The notes under the pieces: model-generated
What the model saw: the letters and a program-made list of their open reading frames with translations, nothing else
What the model was told of the DNA's origin: nothing
Database searches by the model: none
Program-made: the position numbers and the translations under genes
Source: Adiantum capillus-veneris
Taxonomy: Eukaryota > Streptophyta > Polypodiopsida > Polypodiales > Pteridaceae
NCBI GenBank assembly: GCA_014529385.2
Contig: CM043942.1
Coordinates: 25,298,469 to 25,362,468 of the forward strand
DNA: 64,000 nt
Reading direction: 5' to 3'
In this document: positions 32,682-43,471 of the stretch, one piece after another
How the letters are laid out: each line of letters begins with the position of its first letter
Position numbering within the stretch: the stretch's first letter is position 1

Positions 32682-35600
32682 TCATGCTGCTTCATAGGGC
32701 ATGGCATCGTAAATGGTTTCATGTAGTTCCAGAGATAAATAATATGTCTTTGAGGTAGCATCTACCAAAGGCATGTCAAACTTGATTGCCCGAACAAGGT
32801 GAGAGTACAGGTTAGTAACTCCCCTATCATCAAGTAGAGTGTAGTGATTTGGGTCACCCTCTTGATGTTGATAATAACACCCTGTGACAACATAAGTGTT
32901 TTTATCACATTTGTTTTTCCACTTATCTCTTAAGATGCAATATGTCATCCACTTTCTCTTTGTACATCTCAAAAGAAAGAACTCTACACCTTCTGCATTG
33001 CCAGCGTCTGCATTGACTGCAAAGTTATCACCTTCAATGAGATACTCACTCAGCATATCCTGGGATCCCTCAAACATTGCAGCTTCATCTTCTGGTACCT
33101 CAGTCTCTTCTGCTACCTCAGAGAGTGGTTTCAATGCCTTATGTGTCCACTTGCCTGCATATGATTTGCTGGAACAAGTCCTCCAATGGCCCTTCATGCA
33201 AGCATCACAAAAACAAGAAAGCCGCCTGGTCCTTAATTGAGTAGGATCATGACGACAAAATCCTGAAATGCAATGGAGTGATCGAGATCCTGGTACTCTC
33301 TCACAACCCCATAGATTAGACCTGTCCACTTCTATCTCTTTTACTAGCCAAAATTTCCTGTTTATAGTAGGACCTGCTTTAGTGGATTGTGCATAAGAGC
33401 TACATGCAGCATTGGACATTATTCTCGTCAAAAATGCAACCATGTCTGCAGCTTGCCTAAGAACAACTCCATTACTCTTGAGTTGCTCATGTGTAAGGGC
33501 TATCTTTATCACAGCGCTAGCACCATCATGCCCCCCCTTGCCATGGCCAGAGCCAAAAAAATTCCATGTCATCTCTGTACCTGTTAGTTGGTAATATCTA
33601 TCAACAAAGTAAAATGACCTTGCAGCCTTGAATTGCGAGGCTGCACCATCTGACCACACCCAGTGCTTCTTGAAATTCAGCCTCTGGTCTTTAAGCCACT
33701 GATCACAAAGAAGAAAACAATGCTGGACAAATAGCGTATCATGTTGCCTATCATCGGAGATGTAGAAATGCATATGCTTGATAATACTGTCATCTTCGTT
33801 GTCACGCATGTATGTTATGTGAACAAGGATGGTGCATTGATCTGTATGCCAATGCATGGATTGTACTTCATTTTGCTCTTTGAACGAGTAATTTTCAGCA
33901 AAGTCTACTACAGATATAATGGTATCTGAAGGAAACACCTTCAAACATTCTCTGTATTGATGTGCCTGCCATCTGTAAGTGAAATTGTTCTCGATGAAGA
34001 TTCTGATGTCGTCTTTTATCCTCCCTGTCAGCTCACTTAAAGCCACCTGTTTGAGTGACAACATCTTTCTCTTACTTAGACCATGCTTAGTTTGAACTTT
34101 AATGTCCTCGAAGACTTGCAGTGGAACTGTCTTTGTCGTCTCTGCAAGTTCTCGTGGACAAAGGCTGAGCTTTTCCACACCACAGTTTTTGCATTGGCCC
34201 ATCAAGCAGGTGTGTTTATGGAACATATCCCCCTCAGCCTTTGTACATACGCATGATTCCCACAACTTCGTGATCCCTGAAAACGAGTGCTCAACGGCAA
34301 GACATTCTGCATTCACCCCATCTGATTTGCAAACATTGCATTTACATGTACATGACCTCCCATGAAAACCAAAAGCAGATGAGCGCATAACATTAAATGC
34401 ATCTTTGAGATACATCAGTTTGATATGATAAACACAACAGCAAGTATTTCGATCTTTCAACTTTCGCACGAACCAAGGCTTCAGCTTCTCAAAGGACCTT
34501 TGCCCAATTGTCACATGTGGGTGGCTATCTTTAAACTTCAAGAAATACTCTATCTGCTTGAAAAAAAAATGCATTAGAATTACATTTTGCTATATATCAC
34601 ACATAATAGCATAGCTACAGATGCATTGGTATAAATACACATAGCTATGCTACATAGCATAGATAATAGCATAGATAGATAACTCAGCTTTCATTACATG
34701 CTCAATTTTGTTATATAACACATAATAGCATAGATAGGGATTTTTAGCTGTTATTACACACACATCACACACGTTTGCTATATAGCACACATAGTGCTCT
34801 CATATTATAACACAGTTCTTCTACATAACACACAAAAGAGCATAGACAGGGATATTGTGCTATTATTACACATATCACACTCTGCATAACACACATAATA
34901 GCATAGACATGGATACCGTGCTACTATTACGCTAACATCTGCTATGTAGCACACATAGTGCTTTCATAATATTATAAAATCTGATAGCACACATAATACC
35001 ATAGATAGGTATATTGTGCTATTGCTATATAGCAGGCATGATGTTGTCATACTCTGATAGAGTCCTGCTACATGGCACACATAATAGCATAGACAGGACC
35101 ATCGGGCTATTATTACACATAGCTATGCTATATAGCACTCATACTGTAAGAAATACTATGACATAATAGCATAGATAGGGACATTGGCCTCTTATTACAC
35201 ACACTAACGCTATATGGCACACATAGTGCTCTCAATATGTAATATAGCTCTTTCACATACCACACATCATATCATAGACAAGAACATTGTGCTATTCTTA
35301 CACACACTTTTACTGTATAGCACACATGTTGCTATCTTACTACAATAGAGTCCTTTTACATGGCACACTTATAGCATAGACAGGGACATTGGGCTACACT
35401 TGTGCAATATAGCACACATAATAGCATAGGTAGAGACAATGGACTATCTTGACACGTTACTTGGCTACATATCACGTATAGTAGGATGTACACAACTCCA
35501 TAACACGCAATGGGTAGCTATTCATAAGAGTGAGATGTTTCACTTGAGAGTTATTCATTGTAAGAATGAGACATGTTTACCTGAGATTCATCAAGTAAGT

Positions 35601-36636
35601 GTATGGGATGCTCTTGATAATGTTTTCTTCCCAATCGTTTTCGACAAATATCTTTCTTATTTGGAGACACCCTACTGTGCTCTATCCAAAATGTAATAAT
35701 TGTCTGCTTCAATTCCTCCGATAAGGACCCAGCATTTCCAGACTTCCTTTTGCATAAGTCGAACCTCAGTGTACTTGACATAGGATCACTGTCAAGTCTA
35801 CCCAAAGCTGAATATAAATTCCTTGGATGAACATTTAATAGCTTTGCCACTTTATGTAGAGTAACACCTCTACCTTGGATCCCATTATCATGTAGTAATC
35901 CATTCACTAGCATGCTGAATGTGCTTCGTTTTAAAAACATCTCGTCAGCTGATTTTGGAATCTTTAATTCATGTAAGGAGACCTTGAGTGCATAAATAAG
36001 GCCATTTGCACGAAGATACAAATCTTCACAGAATGGCAAGATTCTATCATCATTGAAAACACCTTGAAGAATTGCATTCTTATCTTCTTTCCTGTAACTA
36101 TGCAACTGTCTCACAATGTGCTGAACAATATTCTGCATAGTATGTTGCTTCTTGTCTTCCTTTGTGTGTACATCGACGTCCTCCCTATGACAATCTTCCC
36201 TATGACAATCTTCCGCTCCAATGTTAATGCTTGGCTATACTTGCTTTCTTGCACGACATCACTTTCTATACTCACGTTTAGCCTGTTCTTCATACTTCCT
36301 CACTGCAATAATTTCATCCTCATTTAGACAAGCCTTTCTCTTGGAGTGCACCTGCGTATGAATGGTGTCTATTCCATGTGACTCATCATAAAATCCGTCG
36401 TCCACCATCCTGGAACAGTCTGCAGTAGTTTGAAATGAATGAAGTCGTACAAAACTTCCTGATTGTAATAGTGAACTAAAATCTAGTTGTGCTGCATTGT
36501 TGAGTTCAAGAAGCTCAATTGCTGCTTGTGAGGAGGTATGAGTTGGAACCAAAGCAAGAGGAAGGGAGTCTCCATCATCCATATTCTGAACAAGAGAGTA
36601 GGAGAGAGAGAGATGGAGATGGGCATTGGAGGCCAT
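32682..36636 (-). CDS. N transposase, three exons, apparently intact
   Basis: Minus strand. ATG at 36636; exon 1 to about 36276; exon 2 about 36156-35581; exon 3 about 34555-32682. Splice sites GT-AG fit the frame at each junction as read by eye, giving about 935 residues with no internal stop. Exon 2 has a helix-turn-helix-like stretch (VTLHKVAKLLNVHPRNLYSA). Exon 3 has Cys-rich segments (CTCKCNVCKSDG; CKNCG) and a likely catalytic domain: VVDFAENYSF, HWHTDQCTI, WSDGAASQFKAA and GSGHGKGGHDGASAVIK. The Asp residues of DFAENY and SDGA are candidate metal ligands; the third is uncertain. A Cys/His cluster (CFCDACMKGHWRTC) follows. It resembles a widespread eukaryotic transposase-like family whose name I cannot give with certainty. 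Confidence 0.78.
34575..35580. repeat. Palindrome-rich second intron of N transposase
   Basis: The intron between exons 2 and 3 is filled with TATAGCACACATARTAGCATAGA-like units spaced about 60-100 bp. Part of it (from 35025) is duplicated at 31895. Confidence 0.85.
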
Positions 36637-36675
36637 CTGAGAGAGAGAGAGAGAAAGGGAGAGAGAGGGAGAGGT
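36602..36675. repeat. GA-rich stretch at the 5' end of N transposase gene
   Basis: GAGAGA-rich run spanning the start codon region. On the minus strand it is a CT-rich leader, as is common near plant transcription starts. Confidence 0.7.
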
Positions 36676-36805
36676 CCACGCGTGCTAACCGCTTCATGTC
36701 TTTCAATCCGAGTAGTGGATTCGTGAAGTCATTTATCTTACCGATATTCTTTTAAAAATTATTGACTTAAAAGCCCAGCTATGGTGCCATCCATAGCGCG
36801 CATCA

Positions 36806-36831
36806 TACTTGGTGTCCATGGACACCAAGTA
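36806..36831. repeat. Perfect 26-bp palindrome near the right end of N
   Basis: TACTTGGTGTCCA followed by its exact complement, 27 bp inside the right terminus. GGTGTC recurs once more before the end. It is a candidate transposase-binding or hairpin site. Confidence 0.9.
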
Positions 36832-36858
36832 TTTAGACACCATTCTATGCTTTCACCC

Positions 36859-37690
36859 AAACTTCTCTTCGGTCTACTATCCACAAACGGATGGCCAAAG
36901 TGAAATAGCTAACCTAACAATTCTCGATCTACTAAAAGCCTATGTAACGGAAGTAGATCAAAGATCCCAATGGGAGAAGTACTTACCCTTAGTGGAGTAT
37001 GCTTACAATAACACTGTACATACTTCCATGGGAAAAGCACCTTTCAAGCTAATTGAGTGAAGATCAAAAAGTCCCTTGCTACTTAAAGTACATGGGAAGA
37101 TCTTCGCTGCACATGAGTATAGCCGAGACCTACAAGAATCTTTTCAAAAGATTTAGGATGTTATCTCTATCTCACAGCAAAGGCAAAAGGCTGCTGCTGA
37201 CAAGCACAGAAGAGCCCAAGTCTTTAAAGAAAACGATTGGGTCTTGTTAAAGTTTCCCAAGGCTCGATTAAGGCACACGACGGGCAAGAATCCTACGGGC
37301 CACCAAAAGTACTATGCTAAACTAGCAAAAAGGTATTATGGTCCCTTCCAGATTCTTAGGCCAATCAATGAGATGGCCTATCAACTTAAGTTGCCCAATC
37401 ATTGGCTCATACACAATGCTTTTCATGTGAGCCTATTAAAGCCTTACAAAGGAGAGCCACCTCAAGAACCAACTATTGAAGACCCACCAGAGATCGAGGA
37501 CCAAGAGGAGGAGCTGCAGCCCAAGTCCATTCTCCGACATGAAGACAAGGTATTAAGAGGCGGTAAGATTATCCGACGATATCTTATTAAGTTTAAGAAT
37601 TATCCTTTTGAAGATGCTAGATGGATGCAAGGCATAAAATTAAAGGATAACCTAAACCTTGTCAATGCTTACAATGCTTCCCAAGAGTAA
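36859..37690 (+). pseudogene. pol: pol of chromovirus copy 1, 3' part (integrase end and chromodomain)
   Basis: Resumes at the AAAC duplication with FSSVYYPQTDGQSE, which supplies the third catalytic residue (Glu) of integrase. A TGA near 37058-37060 and frame changes near 37155 and 37250 interrupt it. The last part is open and ends in a chromodomain-like segment (RRYLIKFKNYPFEDARWMQ) before the stop at 37690. Chromodomains steer such elements into methylated-histone chromatin. Confidence 0.9.
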
Positions 37691-38046
37691 GCAAATGTAC
37701 AAAATGTTAAAAATGAACAAAATTTTTGTCTTATAAGACTCTCTTTTTCTTTATTTGTACACAAAAATGAAGTAGTATGCATGCTTAGATCAAGTTTGTG
37801 GAGACGACGTCTCCCAAACACCAAGTAGAGCTTGTCACTCTACTATCGAAGACTGATAGGACTAATGTGCAGACATGCTTGCGGCAGCCTCAGGCTCTCA
37901 AGCGCCAAATGGACTAGTCATCCATTATGGAATGATGTCGTAGGGTAACATAGGGATCCTCTACCCGCTAAGAAAAGGACTCATGCATATGCTTTATCTT
38001 CTCTACACCATAGTCGAGGACGACTATGATTTCAAGAAAGAGGTAA
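37691..38046 (+). other. 3' untranslated internal region and polypurine tract
   Basis: Non-coding. It ends in the purine run AAGAAAGAGG directly before the 3' LTR, the expected plus-strand primer. Confidence 0.8.
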
Positions 38047-39622
38047 TGTCATAATAATCAATATCTAATTCTCCTAAATGATTTTGTCATATTAAACTGA
38101 TCATTTAATGTGGGGAAGTGCCAAGGGAGAAAAAGCTAGAATATTGGTTAAGCTAGCAGACCGGCCACAGTAGGGATCCAAAGGAGGGAAAATAGGGATC
38201 CAAAGGGGGGGCCATCTGCAAAAGAGCCATGTGAAACAATGGGCCAAAAAGACCCTAAGGTTCAGCCCATTAAGACTTCCAAAATGCTAAGGTTCCAAAA
38301 TTCAAAGGTTGTGTCCAAAGGTCAACCCTACGGAAATTGAATGCTTTGTGTGTGACAAAAAAAGTCTTTGAATATCCCTACATAGGAGGGGGTGAGCCTA
38401 GCAAGTAGGGGATGAGAGATAAGTCCACACACACACAAACACAAGCTCCCTTTACACAAAGGGAATGAGGGACACATGTCAGCTCCCTAGGCCAGATGTC
38501 CACAAGGTGTACCCAATTCCTATTGGATGACCCTTGAAGTGGACCAATGAGAATTAGGCTAGAGTAAATTTAGCCTAATTAATTTTAAAACACTTAATAA
38601 AAAGAACCCATGAAAATTAAGTCTCCTAGATGATCATTGGATAGCCTGTGAAGGGGTCCAATAGGAATTGAGCAGCCCAATGGGCTACTTAATTCCTATT
38701 GGTCAGAATGGGGAAAGGTCCAATGGGGATCTAATTTAAATCAATTAAGATTAATTGATTAATCTCTCACAAAAGGGGAAAGGGGGACACATGTCAGAAG
38801 GCTCTCACTTATGCTGCGTAATAGCCATTGGCTTGACTTGGGGAGGTCCAATGGGGAGCCTGCAAGAGAAAATAGCAAGAGGGCTGATTTTTGCAAGGCA
38901 TTATCACACACACACACTCACACAATCTCATGTGTGAAGAAAGAGAAGACTATCTCTTCCCAAGATTTAATGGAGAACTCATCACCTACTCCAAGCTTGT
39001 GAGATAGAAGCCTACATCGACACACTCTTGGCTTGTGGATGCAAATCCAACCAAGAGCCAAGCTTCAATGCATGCTCATCTCCTCTACCAAGCTAATTAC
39101 TAAGCTAAAGCTATGCTAATATGAGTGATTATGTGAGGAGATGTACATCTTTCTCGTAAGATACTCCTTCTTCCTCTCAATCTACTCTCATACCCTGCTA
39201 GCTCTCACCATCTTCGAAGGTGTGTGAGGTCTTGGGTCTGAGAACGGGGATAATTAAAGTTGTGTTTGCTACGTGTTTTGCTTAGTGCATGAATCTTTCA
39301 TCTTCATTGCACTAGCTAGTCTTGAAGGAACACAAAGCATTGTATTGTACAATGTCTCTCTTGATGGGAGAAACCATAATACAAAGCCTTTTGGAGGGGG
39401 GACCAGCTCCATGCAAATCCGGTCCTCAACTGTTGTCAATAGCTTAATTTCTCTCTCTTTTGAAAGTATTGTTGATGCTATCTAACTAGGTGTTATGCTT
39501 TTTGTTGCTCTCTCCACCCAAGCACTCTTGTAATTTTCATTAGGAATCTATTCTAATGAAATGCCCACTATGTGCATGCTAATTTCCGCTACACATAAGT
39601 TTTTAGACCATTAAATGTTACA
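38047..39622 (+). repeat. 3' LTR of chromovirus copy 1
   Basis: 1576 bp, TGTCATAATAATC to TTACA, followed by the TCATT target duplication (39623-39627). It is slightly shorter than the 5' LTR because of small indels. Confidence 0.95.
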
Positions 39623-39627
39623 TCATT

Positions 39628-40694
39628 ATTGGGCATGCGGACACGAATTTCAAAGGATTGAACCTCCTCGGTTGTCAGCTGCAAGGGTATCCATTTGCCA
39701 CGTTTGTGCATCCACCTCTCGTAGCTAAACCGTGCATACAAGGTGCACCTTGCTTTCAAATACCGAAGGCAAAGCTGTGTGGGGGACACATTGCACTTGT
39801 AACGGTCACCATCATGCAAACCGTCAACATTGCCCCAATTGACACCTAGAATGGTATCAATTGCATCTATGTCAACTTCTTTGCAAACAAACATTGTTGG
39901 TGTTTCTACAATCGGCAGAGAGCGGAATGCATGCACAAACAAATGAATGGGACAATGCCAACTGAGACCCACCAATCTGGTTGCCTTACCAAACTTTAGG
40001 GACCTTTGGAAATCTTGCAGCACCTTGCGCTTGAAAGAAAGCAAGGCCCATGGTCTGGAGTTGGCCATTTTGCACTCTGCAATGAGGGTGTCTCCACGGC
40101 TTCTAACCTACCATAGCTTTGGCTTGACTTTGGCACCACGTACTTGTGGGAGTACATGATTATTCGCTGCTCGTAAGTTTTTTCGATGAGACATTAGGAA
40201 ACATAAGCTCCCCAATGTGAGCATGCACAACCATGAACGTGCCTGAGAGGCACTCAAGCTACTACTCCTCAACTAAGCTGGATGGAAAAACATCTTTACA
40301 AATGCCCTTAGTCACCCTTAGTCAAACATAATGATCGCATAAACGTAAACATGATATATGCATGGGATAGCTAAACCATGAGGACTTACAATGATGTGCA
40401 AATTGAGTTGAAGCTCTCTTCAGGTGGATCTCAGTTGCACTGTACACATGTTGCACGATGGCCACAATTCCAGACTTGGTTTCTTTGAATGCCAATAGTC
40501 TTCCCTTCCAATGGCGTTCCAATACGCCTCGACATCATACGCGATGAGGTCCAGCACTGGACGATTGCATGTAGACCCATGAACCCTTATTGAATACCTG
40601 TGGGATCCATCCCCCCCTCTGAATTTTTTGTGTTGTGCAACACAATCTCCTGTATCTCTCGTTTGGGCCGTCTATGCATGTTAGCGGTGGACAT
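39628..40694 (-). pseudogene. Gene B of E2, 5' part
   Basis: Minus strand from ATG near 40694 (MSTANMHRRPKREIQ). Blocks match E1 gene B: IVLHNTKN, GSWVYMQSSSAGPHRV, HWKGRLLAF, AIVQHVY, then after an intron (about 40290-40390) DVFPSSLVEE, ECLSGTF, MYSHKYVVP, and after a frame change SLKFGKATRLVGLSW up to RVRMPNN at the insertion point. Stops at the V-CRG codons (near 40550) and two in EE..LEC (near 40265) show decay. The rest of the gene is at 19020-19286. Confidence 0.65.
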
Positions 40695-40699
40695 GCTTG

Positions 40700-41090
40700 G
40701 GAAGTTGGGCTTAGGAAGGGATTGGAAGTGGGTGGGAGGAAGGTGAGGGAGAGAAGTGGGCAAGGATGTGGGCTATTGTGTGTGGGTACTGTGGAGAGAG
40801 AATGAAGAGCTGAGGGGAGGGTGAGGTGAGCTGCCTATGGTGGCTTTGACAGTGGAGATAGAGAAAGAGGGGAGGAGTGAGAGGTAGAGAGGATAGTGGA
40901 GATGTGGGCTATGGGGTGTGGGACTGTAGATGGTTGATGGAGGTGTGAGAGAAGGGGGAGCTATGGAGAGAGGAAGAGAGTGGTGGAAAGCTTTTGGCTA
41001 TGGCTGCTTTGACTGTAGAGAGAGAATGGGAGGAGGAAGAAGAGAGAGTGTGTGGGAGAGAAAAGTAGTGAGGGAGGGAGAGAAAAGTGG
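40700..41090. repeat. Purine-rich (GGGAGA) stretch upstream of E2 gene B
   Basis: Irregular GAGAGG/GTGGGAGA repeats on the plus strand. A similar purine-rich array precedes gene B in E1. Confidence 0.7.
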
Positions 41091-41419
41091 ATTTTGGGGG
41101 GGAAATTAACTTTTTGAAGTTAGTTTATATTTTGGAGGCAAATGAGTCAATTTTGACACTTTTTAAAAAAATTCATTTTTTAGGATTTTTAAGCATACGC
41201 GTTTTTTCTTTTGGGGGGTCCCTCCCTCTTTTATGACACCTCTTTCCTCCTATTTACCCCCCCCCCCCCCCCCCCCCCCAGCCTCCCTCCCACCTCTCTT
41301 TAAGAACCAAGCATTGAAGAGGGAGACAATTAGGTTGCACCCCTACCATTCCTCCCCCTCTAGGTGATATCTCAAGAGCCCTCTCATTGGTTCTCCCTTA
41401 AGCCTTCACTAATCAAAAA
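41091..41419. other. E2 right subterminal region
   Basis: AT-rich then C-rich DNA with a 23-nt poly-C tract at 41257-41279. It corresponds to 10380-10680 of E1. No gene is visible. Confidence 0.6.
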
Positions 41420-41448
41420 GGCCCAAGGAGAGTCCATATTTTCCCTAA
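41420..41448 (-). repeat. E2 right terminal inverted repeat
   Basis: GGCCCAAGGAGAGTCCATAT...CCCTAA, the inverted match of 10715-10743. Confidence 0.85.
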
Positions 41449-42290
41449 TGTTGTTAATGAGACGATGTATGAGTGGTCAAGGATATTTTTATGCACTCAT
41501 ATTTGGAACACTCGTTGGTGGTCCACAAATGTATCAATCTTTTGTTGATTACAACCAATCATATCAAGTAAAAATTTTTATTCCTCTAATTGATCCCCTC
41601 TATATAAATTCCAGAAGGAAATACCACATACATTTACAAGTTATCCTAATTCCTTTTTTGAGAGAGGTTTAATTCAGAGCTTTATTTTATTAGAAAGGTC
41701 TTTGTTGTTGCAATAAAGGAGATAGGCTTTCACGAAAGTGGAGGAAGTTGTTTTCATAATCTTCGTACTCGTGAACAATCCATAGTTTTTGTTTTTCACA
41801 CAGAGCGTAAGACCTCAACAAATTTTCCCATTTCTCAAATGAGCATAACAAAAAAAATATCAACCTAATGTATATCGCCCAATAAAGAGAAGTTAGGGTT
41901 TGAATATCACCAAAATGCATGGTTTATGCCAGTGAACATCAAGCCAGGTATTTCTTCAAAAAATACTACTACTAGAAGAAATCCCTGAGTCAAAGGTAAT
42001 GAGCATTCAAACTTCAAAAATTCACTATTCAAATAATATGATATCTTTTGTAGCCAACAAATCACCTAAATAATGCAGTGTATCCATCCAACATGAAGAA
42101 TCCAAGGCATTAGTAATCTTAACACCAGTAGTAGCCAAAGGCAGGTAGAAGCAAGTGAAAGGCATATGAGTATCATACTTTTTTAACACCCTCATATTTT
42201 CACTTAAAGATTTTGCAAAATTATAGAGCTTAACTATCAATCTCATCATGATGTTTTTTTGCATATGTCAATGTCTTGTAATATTCCCTA
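41449..42290. other. No recognisable gene
   Basis: AT-rich DNA with short open frames on both strands. I see no conserved motif. Confidence 0.4.
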
Positions 42291-42399
42291 TGCCTTCAAA
42301 AAAAAAAAGGAAAGTTGATGACATTTGGATAAAAGCTCTTGATCCACAATCGTTAAAAGCAACTCAAACCTACTTACATGTGCCCTTGTTAAAGCATAT

Positions 42400-42720
42400 A
42401 TTAGATTCTGCTTTGAAAAGTGCATCAGATTTGGGATGGCATCAGATTTGGGATGCATGCAGACCAAAGCATTGCAATGCACATCCCTGATTAGCAATCT
42501 CATCCCTTTTCTTTGGACCATTTCGATGTTTTGCATGTTGTTGCATGACAACATTATAGACAAGAATCTTGTCAGGCACATTATATGCTTTCATCAATAC
42601 AACACACTTTGCATACATGTCAAGAGCGTGTGAGCAACAATTTGATCATGACTTTGTTTGCCCATGTGAAAAATTTTACATGCCTTGAACATGCAAAAAT
42701 AGGTGATCACGTCTGGAGAG
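42400..42720 (-). pseudogene. PPR-protein gene fragment, decayed
   Basis: On the minus strand near 42560-42640 the reading ALDMYAKCVVLMKAYNVPDKI matches the DMYAKCG...A..VFD signature of plant PLS-class pentatricopeptide repeat proteins. GKQSHDQIVAH just upstream in a neighbouring frame matches the preceding repeat. Frameshifts separate the pieces. PPR proteins bind organelle RNA; this remnant would not. Confidence 0.55.
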
Positions 42721-43169
42721 AGGCCCTTGCTTTGGAGCGGATGAAAACAACTCAGGCCTTAGTCTTGCTTCCCTCAGACATACCCTGCACTAAATGCAAC
42801 TTCAAGAGATAACATCTCGGGCATGAAGTTTGTCAACCACTTGTGTTGATTTTGTACTGATGTGTTTTCTTTTGACAGTGCAAACATCGACTCCTACTGT
42901 CATGGCTGGGTGGGAGTAGTGACTAAAGTTGAAATCCTCTCAATATTCTGGTGTGTCAAATAGACGTAGGTATCATGAGGAAAGAGCGCCTCTTTTTATT
43001 GATATGTACAAAGCGTAAAGTCAAAGAGTTTGTGTTTTATCATGCACGCTGCTCACTTGGTGGTTGAGAGGGCGAGCCCTCACCCTGGTTAGTGCGGGCA
43101 ATGGTTGAGGGGGTAGGACATATCCATAGATACAGTCACATGTGATCTATCATTGTGGGCATCATTATT

Positions 43170-43440
43170 TGCGGTAGTAGCTTGAGTGAGTGTAGCATAG
43201 TCCCCATCCTTTGCAAAAGTTCCTCATGCTTTCCGACCTCGCGACTTGGCCATTGTGGAAGACTGTGATGAGGTGTGCATAATGAATGGTGGACAGGTTG
43301 TGTCCAACAATGAGTGTCATGCAACCCAATGCAGCTTGGTCGAGGGCAATGTGCACCACACCCTTCGATTTTGCATCAAGAGCATTGTGGCCTCATCCAA
43401 GAGTAAGATACGTAAGTCATTTAAAGAGGCCAATGTTCTC
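43170..43440 (-). pseudogene. ABC transporter nucleotide-binding-domain fragment (ABCB type)
   Basis: Minus strand: ILLLDEAT (Walker B) near 43395-43415 in one frame, then ALDQAALGCMTLIVGHNLSTI with the switch His, followed by ADVI-like AHLITVFHNGQVARS. This is the end of an exporter-type NBD of the ABCB subfamily. The frame changes between Walker B and the H-loop. No membrane domains are found nearby. Confidence 0.7.
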
Positions 43441-43471
43441 CCACACATCAACCAAAATCCCCAGCAATTTT

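Larger units (their letters stand above)
25403..36858 (-). mobile_element. N: 11.46-kb DNA transposon with own transposase and passenger genes
   Basis: The ends are GGGTGAAAG and CTTTCACCC, a 9-bp perfect inverted repeat with weaker matching beyond, flanked by 4-bp AAAC duplications. The minus strand carries a three-exon transposase-like gene that appears intact. The plus strand carries two passenger genes: coiled-coil/RING-like, and FCP1-like phosphatase with repeats. Introns and spacers are full of short palindromes of the GTGCTATATAGCAC type. N is the youngest insertion in this nest. The superfamily is not assigned. Confidence 0.9.
19292..39622 (+). mobile_element. Ty3/gypsy chromovirus, copy 1, carrying a nested DNA transposon
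   Basis: LTRs at 19292-20886 and 38047-39622 start TGTCAT and end TTACA, with flanking TCATT duplications. A primer-binding site and polypurine tract are in place. The coding order is gag, protease, reverse transcriptase, RNase H, integrase, chromodomain. A DNA transposon (25403-36858) splits the integrase. Without it the element is about 8.9 kb. The coding region has several stops and frameshifts, and the LTRs differ by scattered substitutions and small indels. It is an old, dead copy. Confidence 0.93.
10715..41448 (+). mobile_element. E2: second E-family DNA transposon, split by nested insertions
   Basis: Inverted repeats at 10715-10743 and 41420-41448 match at about 27 of 29 positions (TTAGGAAAAATATGGACT versus TTAGGGAAAATATGGACT). 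The order is transposase (+), H3-like (+), tandem hairpin repeats, gene A (-), gene B (-), as in E1. A 20.3-kb retrotransposon complex at 19292-39622 interrupts gene B. Removing it leaves an element of about 10.4 kb. All genes are decayed. Flanks are TGA on the left and TGT on the right. Confidence 0.8.

Noticed and set aside
26943-35580. Palindromic repeats considered as a CRISPR-like array
   Set aside because: Units vary in sequence and spacing, have no unique spacers of constant length, and lie in introns of a plant transposon.
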